DNA from: Solanum dulcamara
Lineage: Eukaryota; Streptophyta; Magnoliopsida; Solanales; Solanaceae
Length of the DNA: 64,000 nt
Assembly (NCBI RefSeq): GCF_947179165.1
Contig: NC_077248.1
Location: 14,349,256-14,413,255 of the forward strand
Direction of reading: 5' to 3'
In this document: positions 55,800 to 64,000 of the stretch, one piece after another
Numbering within the stretch: the first letter of the stretch is position 1
Layout of the letters: every line of letters begins with the position of its first letter
The notes under the pieces: generated by a model
Database searches by the model: none
Seen by the model: the letters and a program-made list of their open reading frames with translations, nothing else
What the model was told of the DNA's origin: nothing
Translations under genes and position numbers: made by a program

Positions 55800-57102
55800 C
55801 TGAAGAACTAGGTTGGGTTCCTCCTCGACCCTGAGAGGGACACTGCCATGAAAGATGATCCGGATCACCACAAGTATAACATGCTCTCCCGTGTGATAAC
55901 CTCTGTGATGAACCTGAAGAACTTATATAACTACCTCGGCTAACCGACCTCTACTGTGACCCCTGGTAACTCTGACCTATACTATAGGACCCACGAGGTG
56001 TCTGACCATCCTCAGAAGCAGGCATAGATGCATGAACTGGTCCTCTACGCTGGAAGGAACCACCTCCTCTATAGGACCCTCTACCTCCAGATGAGGTACC
56101 TGAAAACTGACCAGAAGCATGGGCCCTCTTAGGGTCCCCAAACTCATCTCTCTCCATCAACTCTGCCTCTTTGGCAGCACCCACAATGGACTGGAATGAA
56201 GCGCCCTCACGGGCGGGTCGAAAAACTGCTGTACGAATAGTATAGTTCAGTCCTCGAACAAACCTGCGAATCCGCTATGTCTCATTAGGAAGGACAGCCA
56301 TGGCATGTCTGAACAACTGGTAGAAACGAGTCTTATATTCAGCAACTGTAAGTCCCTCCTACCTCAAATTCTCGAACCGTAATCGGCTCTCTTCCTTCAC
56401 ACTCCAGGGGATGAAACGGTCGTAAAAAGCACTAGCAAACTCATCCCAAGTCATCTGGGGTGACCCAACTGGCCTGGAACTCGTATATACTCTCCACCAC
56501 TCTCTGGCTGGTCCACGTAACTGTAGTGTAGTATAACGAACTCCGTGAGTCTCAGCTAACCCTACTGCCTCTAACAACTTTCGGCACATGGTCAAGAACT
56601 CGTGTGCATCCTCAGTCTTCCCACCTTGAAATTATGGAGGGTCCATTTTTCGGAACCTCTCATATCGGCGTTGCTCGTCGTCAGTCAACATGAGCACAGG
56701 TGCAACCTGGGCTCCCCCTACCTGTACTCCATCCTCACCCGTTCTAGGTCCTGTAGGTGGCTGGTCCACCGAACCCTGAACAATTGGAATCTGATGCTAC
56801 CATGGGGTCTGAGCTCCTACTTTCGTCTGAGAACCCTCAAGGGTACCATTCTCCCTCACACTCTGATTAAATCCTTCGAGCGCATCCAATACTCGTATCA
56901 AAGTAGCCTGAAGCAATGGTGCAGTAGCAGACTCTTGAGGGACTTGTTCCTCTCTACCATCAATTTGTGGCTCAAGAGAAGCCTCTCTAGCACGACCTCT
57001 AGCTGGCGCCGCTCCTCGGGCACGACCCCTGCCTGCCGCCACACCCCGACCACGGCCTCTAGCTCGGCCTCTATCTCTAGCCGTAGTTCTGGTCCTGGCC
57101 AT
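55800..57102 (-). pseudogene. Element G gag, five in-frame stops
   Basis: The start Met at 57102 (MARTRTTARDRGRARGRGRG) gives a basic Arg/Gly-rich N-terminus. The core has RGPAREWWRVYTSS and MTWDEFASAFYDRFIPWSVK, typical retrotransposon gag. The zinc knuckle [14 protein letters not shown] (C-x2-C-x4-H-x4-C) lies near 55850. Stops are at 56797-56799, 56632-56634, 56359-56361, 56275-56277 and 55951-55953, all in the same frame as the rest of gag-pol, with no indel seen. Each could arise by one C-to-T change. Gag packages element RNA in cytoplasmic particles. Confidence 0.9.
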
Positions 57103-57291
57103 CTGTCATAAAGGATACGTGAAAGTTCAGTACCACCACAAGTAACCACGTACGATACAAAGTGAAAGAACAAAGGGAAAATTTCCTAAAAGTCCTCATA
57201 GTCTCTCAAAGATAAGTACAGACGTCTCTGTATCGATCCTCAAGACTCTACTTAGACTCGGCTTGTATACACGTGAGACCTTTGAACCTGG

Positions 57292-57304
57292 GGCTCTGAT
57301 ACCA
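57292..57304 (-). promoter_or_regulatory. Primer binding site of element G (tRNA-Met)
   Basis: The minus strand is TGGTATCAGAGCC, an exact match to the common plant initiator tRNA-Met primer site, six bases from the LTR edge. The copy at 49948-49960 is identical. Confidence 0.92.
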
Positions 57305-57310
57305 TCTTTT

Positions 57311-59475
57311 TCACGACCCAAATCCGGGTGTGATGGCACTCATCTCAACCCACCGAGATAAGTCAGCCTAATAACCAACGGAAAGTAAATGTAGAAGTAA
57401 TTGAGATAAAGCAAGGTTTAACTTAGTCAAAAATAAATAAATAATCGCAAAATCCCCCAAGACTGGTTGTCACGTATACAAGCCACTAATGAATTATCGA
57501 AGTACGAAAAGAAATATAGTCACAATGTCTTCGTCTCTAGAATAGGACTAAAACATAATAAAAGAGTAAGAGGTGTCCGCTAGATGGATGTAACAGCTAC
57601 CTCAACACTCGGAATGATAATATTCTCAGAAGTGGTAATAAACCATAGGAGATCAAGCAGGCCTGTGCTCACAACCTACACAAGTGTGGAAGCAAGGGGT
57701 GAGTACCAAACAATACGGTACTCAGCAAGTGGATAACTAAAACTAAGCCAAACTTAATAGATACAAGTACTCTTTTCCTTCCAACCGAACCTCCTTAACT
57801 ACAACCTGCATAAAACTAGCTCAACTCTACACTTGTACAATAACAGCAACAATATAGCCCACGAATACTCATCAATAATCTCATCAATGAATCATATCAA
57901 GTCAAGTCAACATATACATAGCAATGTAGGGATAAACACAAATTCACAAATATCAGAAAGGTGCAATGCAATGCAAGGAAATGATGCATGTCTGTCCTAT
58001 CGGTACACATCCGCTGAATCACAGTCCGGAACCCATGGGGGACATTTCTATCCATGTAACCTGCCACGGAGCGTGTGGCCCGTCCCCTCAATATACGTAT
58101 CCTGCCACGGAGCGTGTGTCCCGACCCCTTTGTTTTATAATACCTGCCACGGAGCGTGTGGCCCGATCCCTTTTGTTTCGTATTATTTTCAGCCTCACAT
58201 AATATGTCAGAACCAATGCAATCAATTCATGTTCATATAATTCACGATAATAATGTGACAACAATAATAATTTTTCCTATCTCACATCAACATAAGCATT
58301 TCATATGTCCAAAATAAACCCATAATCACAACATATCACTCCCACCAATACATGTCCTTCGATCACCATTTTATACTCCTTATCTCCTTTTTAAGGCCAT
58401 TCATATAGTCAATAACTTAGTCCAATTCTTATTACTCCCCAATACACATAACACGGAAATACAAGCATCTACAAGCTTAAACTAAGGTTTAGAAATTCAC
58501 TTGCCTCAAATAATCAAGCAATTACTCCGGTACTTGAGTCTTCCCTTTTCGTTGGGCCTCCAAATAAGTATAATCTATTCATATAAATAATCACAATAAG
58601 CTTTTGAAACTGACAACACCCATATTATTATATGTTTAGCATAGATCCAAAAATTCACCCAAATATATAATTAATTTTACACATCTCAAACCTACGATTA
58701 AGTCTTAATTCTTCCAAATAACTTAACTTTAATGGTGTCCATAAATTATAATACACACAATATTTAATTAGATAACTAAGTATATCAAAACTTGAATCAA
58801 AATATGATAGTATGTAAAAACTAAAATCCTAAATGTCGAGATCATCATCACAGGCAGTGGTGCTACTCTGCCAGTAAACAAGTATGTATACTTTCCTTGC
58901 CCTATTTGATTTTAATTCATTCTACCCATTCCTTTCATATTATTAGCCCACTATCATGATGCAATAATTGCAAAGTTAGGTCTCATTAGGAACCCACGTG
59001 AATCAGTAACAACAATTGAACAAAAAAATCCTTTTTTTTCAACCCATTATATAATTCTTATAATCTAAGTAACCAAAATAATAAAATAATACTAAAAATC
59101 AATGCCCACTAATTATCAACATGCATAACTCCAAAAAAAATAAAAATATGGGACTTTATTAAGTTACCTGTTGCCCTTTTTCGTGAGTCCTGTGCAGCCG
59201 GCTTTGAGAATGAAGAATAAGAGTCCAAGCGGTTTGTGGTATAACCAAATAATGTTAATCCCTCTTTTATTTAATAACTAAAGTGGTATAGATATTAAAT
59301 AAATTAACACTTTAGCCCACTAATTAAATTAATTCTCTAAAATTATCCCTCAACTAATTAATCGAACTCACCGAAAAGTCCAAATTTATAATTTAATTTA
59401 ATTTTTTTTTTTTTGGAGAGAGTATTTTATGAAGAGAGATGACTCATTCTCAAAATGACTAAACGGGTCATTACA
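57311..59475 (-). mobile_element. 5' LTR of element G (right copy)
   Basis: Nearly identical to 49967-52134. The minus-strand start TGTAATGACCCGTTTAGTC lies at 59475; beyond it is GTAAGGCTATC of element H. Three hairpin units lie at 58060-58172. ORFs in this LTR (for example 57833-58240) mirror those in the left copy and are not genes. Confidence 0.9.
58060..58172. repeat. Three tandem hairpin units in right LTR of G
   Basis: CCTGCCACGGAGCGTGTGGC at 58060, a GTGTGTC variant at 58101, and a third at 58143. Base changes relative to the left LTR (GTGTGGC to GTGTGTC; CGACC to CGATC) record independent mutation. Confidence 0.85.
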
Positions 59476-60954
59476 GTAAGGCTATCTAAAACATAGGTTA
59501 AGTCCACCCATGTGCTCTACTCTTGCTTGAGGTTAGATGTTCATAAAAATGGAGTTCCTAGGTACGGTTTATGGTTGAATGAGTTTTCCTCTATTTATGT
59601 GATTCTATATGTGTCAATGTTGTTAAGCTAAGAGGTTCCAAAAATGAGCCCTTAGGTGAGTATGAGTTGATGAAGAAATGAGTTGTGAAATATGTTTTAT
59701 TTATCTTCTTAACTACGTAGATTATAATAAAGATGTCATTTTCTTGAAAATGTTGCTCAATATGAAATGTCAATTTAAAGTCTTGAAATGGTGATAAGCC
59801 TCAAAAGATTTCTCAAATGAATGAAAGAAATGATTGATTATATCTTGGTGATGCTACATATGTGCATTTAAATTTCTTTGAATGATATGCTTGAGATTGA
59901 TCGGATAGTACGATTGAGAAAGATGTGATTGTGATAGAGTTGATGAGATGACAAGGTTGTAACGAGACTTGTCGATATGAGTTGATTGAGTTGATTGGAT
60001 GGAGTTTTATGAGCATTGAGTCTTGGGAGGAGTATCGAGCACCGAATTGGGCAAGAGTATATTCCATACTCGAACCCAATACCTATGTTGCCAAACGTAG
60101 GGGGGATTGAACCGTTAAAGTCGGATGCTTCCCCGAGAGATTTGTCCTGACATTATAGGACTTGGTTGGATTGGATCCATGAGTGTTTGATTCGTTCATA
60201 CCCTGGCAAAGTATGAACGGGCGCGGCAACAACGTCGTTTTTTTATACCTTCACTGGCTCATAAGTGATGGTTGTCGGATAAGAGAAACTCCCGAATAGG
60301 TTTTGATAGTACTCTGAGTCAGATTGAGTTGAATGGTATGTGATTGGTCTCGTCTAAACCATATTCTTGTTTAGACTTAGGACATTTGATTGAGTTGTTA
60401 TCCCTCTTGAGTTGAGCTCCCGAGTTGATAAATTCTTCCTTGATGTTCGTTGTATTCGGCCATTTTACATACTCGTACATTCCATGTACTAACACCATTT
60501 GGCCTGCATCGTTTTATGATGCAGAGACAGGTACTAGAGATCATCAACCGGCGCTACGTTGAAGATCCACATACACTTCCAGCCAGTTGGTGAGTCCTCC
60601 TAGTTCCCGGAGGATATTGAGCCTTCTTGTACAGTTTTGTTGTCCTCTCTTATATTTTGATTGTTGGTAGCCATGGACTTGTCATTGGCACCTTTTAGAC
60701 TTGAATAGAGGCTTCATAGACTAGAGTGTGGGGAGGTCAAACTGTTATTTTGAGGAGTTTTATTTTATTGTCTTGATTGAATTGTAATTGTTTGGCCTTC
60801 GGCCCTACATATATGAATAGTATTTCTTTAATTGAGTTATCCGCTAAGAGAATGTGATTGATTGAATATGTGACTGGACCAGGTGGTTCGCTCGGAGGTC
60901 AGAAATGGCCTTCCAGTGCCGGCCACGCCTAGGGTACCCTCCCAGGACATGACA
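59476..60954 (+). mobile_element. 5' LTR of element H, left part replaced by element G
   Basis: Begins mid-LTR at GTAAGGCTATCTAAAACATA, matching 20135 onward, and ends CTCCCAGGACATGACA. In the relative at 19315-21608 the word cluster and TATA box lie in the part missing here, so this LTR has no promoter of its own. Confidence 0.85.
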
Positions 60955-60958
60955 AACA

Positions 60959-60971
60959 TGGTATTAGAGCC
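60959..60971 (+). promoter_or_regulatory. Primer binding site of element H (tRNA-Met type)
   Basis: TGGTATTAGAGCC lies four bases after the LTR end at 60954; one base from the exact initiator tRNA-Met site. Confidence 0.88.
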
Positions 60972-61172
60972 CAGAGTTCAAGTGTCCTAAGGAGTCTATG
61001 AAGCCGTGTCTAGTAGAGTCTTGCTTATGGGTGTGTTGTGCACCACACTTATAAGCAGGAGGCTATAGGACATTAGGAATGATTTCACTTCTTTCATACT
61101 CTGACTTCGTGCGATAGAGTTAAAAACTCTATAAGACTCCTTTCTAATTCGTGCATTTCTACGTTACAGATA

Positions 61173-62330
61173 ATGCCTCCAAAATGTACTGCTAGCCAGA
61201 GGAATGTGGATAGCACCGGGATGCCCCAGTCCGAGGCACGCCCGGCAAGGGCTAGAGGCCGACCTGCGAGATACTCAAAGGCACCCCAAGTGCCAGCTAC
61301 CCCACCTACACCCACATCAGAGGCAGAATTTCGAGGGGCAATTGCAATGCTCACGCAACTAATAGCTGCCCGAAGTGGTAATCAGAGTTCGCCGACTCTT
61401 AGCTCTAGCTCCCAAGAGCCATCTGCTGCCACTAGAATTAGAGAGTTTCTGAGGATGAATCCACCGGCATTCACGGGTTCTAAGGTGGATGAAGATCCCC
61501 AAAACTTTATTGATGAGATGTGGAAAATTCTAAAAGCTATGCATGCTACGGAAATTGAGGGGGTTGAGTTGGTGTCTTATTAACTCAAAGATGTGGCAAA
61601 CATTTGGTATAACCAATGGGAACAAGGTAGGGGAGAGGATGTCGAACCTGCTAGGTGGGATGAATTTGAGGGAGCTTTTCTTGACCACTTCTTTCCCCGA
61701 GAATTGAGGGAAGCAAAAGTTGAGGAATTTGTGAATCTGAAGCAGGGGGGTATGACTGTTAAGGAGTATGGACTGAAGTTCATCCAGCTGTCCAGGTATG
61801 CTCCCGAAATGACCCCAGATATGAGGTCAAAGATGAGGAAGTTTGTCTCCGGCTTGGGGAGACATGTGAAGAAGGAATGCAAAGCGGCATTGTTAATCTC
61901 CGATATGGATATTTCAAGGTTAATGGTGTACGCCCAACAGGTGGAAGAGAAGAATATAAAGGACAGAGAAGAGCACCTGAGCAAGAAGGCGAAATCAGCA
62001 GAACATAAGAATGAGCAGAGGCGAAACAAGGGCAACAGGTCCTTCTTCCAAAAGAGGCCTCCCAATTTTGCCTCATCTACTGCAAGTGCACCTATGCTGC
62101 GGAACAGGTATGATCGGCAGGGACAAGGTCGCCAGAATCTCAGACCCTAGGGTTCTCAATTCCAGGCCAGTGTAACTCAAGGTACGAGGGGGAAGCCACC
62201 ATGCAGCAAGTGTGGTAGGCTCCACTTGGGAGAATGCAGAGCGGGAAGGGTTGGTTGTTATAAATGCGGCCAAATGGACCATTTTCTGAAGGAGTGTCCA
62301 ACATGGGGGAACAGGGCCCATTCCTCTACC
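61173..62330 (+). pseudogene. Element H gag, two in-frame stops
   Basis: Starts at the Met at 61173 (MPPKCTASQRNVDSTGMPQS), about 200 bases after the primer site. The gag core has MNPPAFTGSKVDEDPQNFID, then ARWDEFEGAFLDHFFPRELR and KEYGLKFIQLSRYAPEM. There are two zinc-knuckle-like motifs: [12 protein letters not shown] and, complete, [14 protein letters not shown] (near 62260-62300). Stops are TAA at 61581-61583 and TAG at 62148-62150; the frame resumes unchanged after each. The sequence is clearly different from the gag of element G, so H is another family within the same broad clade. Confidence 0.9.
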
Positions 62331-64000
62331 ACCGCACCACCAACTAGGGGTAATCAGAAGGGCACTACTTCAGGTACGAGTGGAGGTACAAACCGCCTAT
62401 ATGTTATGGGTAATCGCCAAGATCAGGAGAACTCTCCAAACGTCGTGACGGGTATAATTCAAGTCTCTTCTTTTGATTGTTATGTATTGATGGATCCGGG
62501 TGCCACCCTATCTTTTGTGACTCCTTATGTGGCTAGTAAATTCAATAAAATTCCTGAACGTCTTCTTGAGCCTTTTAGTGTGGCCACTCCTGTCGGTGAT
62601 TCTGTCTTAGCTGAGAGAGTCTATAGAGATTGCACTGTGTCCATTTATCATAGGGATACCTTGGTCGACCTAGTTGAGTTGGACATGGTTGATTTTGACG
62701 TGATCCTTGGCATGGACTGGCTCTATGTCTGTTATGCCTCTATTGATTGTAGAACTCAGATTGTCACATTCAAATTCCCGAATGAGGCTGTCATAGAGTG
62801 GAAGGGTAGTCCCATTGCGCCTAAGGGTAAGTTTATTTCATACCTTAGGGCCAGGAAGCTAATCTCAAAGGGGTGTGTTTATCACGTTGTCCGAGTGAAA
62901 GATGACAATATTGAGTCTTCATCCCTTGAGTTGGTTCCGATTGTCAATGAGTTTCCGGATGCCTTTCTTGAAGATCTGCCTGGAGTCCCTCCTGATAGGG
63001 AGATCGACTTCGGGATTGATGTTCTTCCTGATACCCAGCCTATCTCAATTCCTCCTTATAGAATGGCCCCAGCCGAGTTGAAAGAGTTGAAGGAGCAGTT
63101 GAAGGACTTGTTAGATAAGGGATTTATTAGGCCGAGTGTCTCGCCATGGGGAGCTCCGGTCCTATTTGTTCGAAAGAAAGATGGGTCCCTTAGGATGTGT
63201 ATTGACTACAGGCAGCTCAATAAGGTCACCGTAAAGAACAAATACCCTCTCCCCAGAATAGATAATTTATTTGATCAGCTTCAGGGTGCCACGTGCTTCT
63301 CAAAGATAGACTTGAGATCCGGTTACCACCAATTAAAGCTGAGAGAATGTGATATTCCAAAGACTGCTTTCCAGACTCGTTATGGCCACTTCGAATTTTT
63401 GGTCATGTCCTTTGGGTTGACTAATGCCCCCGCCACTTTTATGGATCTCATGAACCGAGTATTCAAGCCATATCTTAATATGTTTGTGATTGTGTGCATA
63501 GATGATATTCTGGTTTACTCCAAGAATGAGGAGGAGCATGCCCATCATCTTAGAGTCGTCTTGCAAACTTTGAGAGACCAGGTATTATATGCAAAGTTCT
63601 CCAAATGTGAATTTTGGCTTGCATCAGTGGCCTTCCTAGGCCACATTATATCTGGAGATGGTATTCAGGTTGATGCTCAGAAAATTAAGGCAGTGAAGAG
63701 TTGGCCCAGACCCATATCCCCAACAGAGATAAGGAGCTTTTTGGATTTGGCTGGCTATTATCGAAGGTTCGTAGAGGGATTCTCCTCTATATCATCACCA
63801 TTGACTAAGCTGACTCAAAAGAAGGCTAAGTTCTAATAGTCTGAGGCTTGTGAGTAGAGTTTCCAGAAATTGAAGACTAAGCTAACCACTACCCCTATTC
63901 TAACCTTGCCCGATGGTACAGAGGGCTTTATGATCTATTGTGATGCATCCAGAATTGGTTTGGGTTGTGTGTTGATGCAAAGAGGGAAGGTGATAGCCTA
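62331..64000 (+). pseudogene. Element H pol (protease, RT, RNase H start), cut by window end
   Basis: Protease: [19 protein letters not shown] and [63 protein letters not shown], and catalytic [10 protein letters not shown] (Asp pair at 63501-63506; the usual aromatic residue two before the pair is Cys). RNase H begins MIYCDASRIGLGCVLMQ near 63930. Stops are TAA 63834-63836, TAG 63837-63839 and TAG 63855-63857, three within 24 bases in one frame; the frame is then open to the window edge. Integrase and 3' LTR would lie beyond 64000. Confidence 0.92.

Larger units (their letters stand above)
49967..59475 (-). mobile_element. Del/Tekay-type Ty3/gypsy element G, near complete
   Basis: Minus strand: LTR (59475-57311), primer site (57304-57292), gag-pol in one frame (57102-52135), LTR (52134-49967). 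LTRs of 2165 and 2168 bases differ at perhaps 1% by eye, so the element is young. The order PR-RT-RH-IN with a chromodomain-like tail places it among chromoviruses of the Del/Tekay type. Seven in-frame stops and a lost integrase Glu make it inactive. It sits inside the LTR of element H, just before GTAAGGCTATC at 59476. Confidence 0.9.
59476..64000 (+). mobile_element. Ty3/gypsy element H, right end beyond the window
   Basis: A partial 5' LTR (59476-60954), primer site (60959-60971), gag from 61173, then protease, RT and the start of RNase H at the window edge. The LTR matches 20131-21608. The missing first part of its LTR is not found to the left of element G, so the left flank was rearranged or lost. 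Five in-frame stops are seen up to position 64000, with no frameshift. Confidence 0.9.

Noticed and set aside
61580..62065. 161-codon minus ORF
   Set aside because: It is the antisense shadow of element H gag, which has clear gag and zinc-knuckle motifs.
1..64000. Endogenous pararetrovirus sequences
   Set aside because: All RT regions seen belong to Ty3/gypsy elements with LTRs and integrase or gag of that class; no movement-protein or pararetroviral coat motif was read.

Overview
The window is gene-poor plant nuclear DNA made almost entirely of nested and decayed transposable elements. The best fit is a Solanaceae genome (Solanum-like). This is inferred from the LTR families, an Au-type SINE with a perfect 18-bp target duplication, Del/Tekay and Athila Ty3/gypsy elements, and gene pieces with plant-type GT-AG introns. 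No intact host protein-coding gene, rRNA or tRNA gene was found. All strand and family statements come from reading the sequence; no database search was possible.

Layout. 1-7089: a decayed Athila-type element on the minus strand, entered from the left edge, with a tRNA-Asp primer site and a 5' LTR. It lies inside the left LTR of a second minus-strand gypsy relic (7090-12552). That relic keeps only gag, and its other LTR carries a solo LTR with a 5-bp target duplication. 12553-14960: AT-rich DNA with no recognised gene. 14961-16191: a copia-type LTR plus leader. 16192-19314 and 19315-21608: two plus-strand LTRs abutting each other. 21609-25560: a compositional island, retroelement-like DNA and another solo LTR. 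27591-28393: a near-perfectly symmetrical foldback element. 28617 to about 31125: a probable Helitron carrying exon-like fragments. 31704 to about 33080: another LTR. 33186-33367: an Au-type SINE. 33555 to about 36414: a PIF/Harbinger relic (transposase N-terminus plus Myb/SANT-like ORF1). 36580-36783: an unidentified spliced gene end. 37390-49285: two inverted tandem-repeat arrays bracket two exons of an AGO4-clade Argonaute. The intron between these exons is split by a 10-kb non-autonomous LTR element (38128-48182), which carries an antisense transposon-protein ORF and a nested solo LTR. 49797-59475: a young minus-strand Del/Tekay gypsy element followed by an extra LTR-primer-site-leader junction. 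It splits the LTR of a plus-strand gypsy element (59476-64000) that runs off the window.

The parts do not form an operon or pathway. Their relation is historical: each element is a target for later ones, and target duplications give the order of several events. Two signals go beyond ordinary decay. First, LTRs of unrelated families carry clusters of short palindromic words, in several cases just upstream of the TATA box. The word differs between members of one family yet is shared between families. Second, the two youngest gypsy elements keep one continuous reading frame broken only by stop codons that single C-to-T changes could create, with no frameshift seen.
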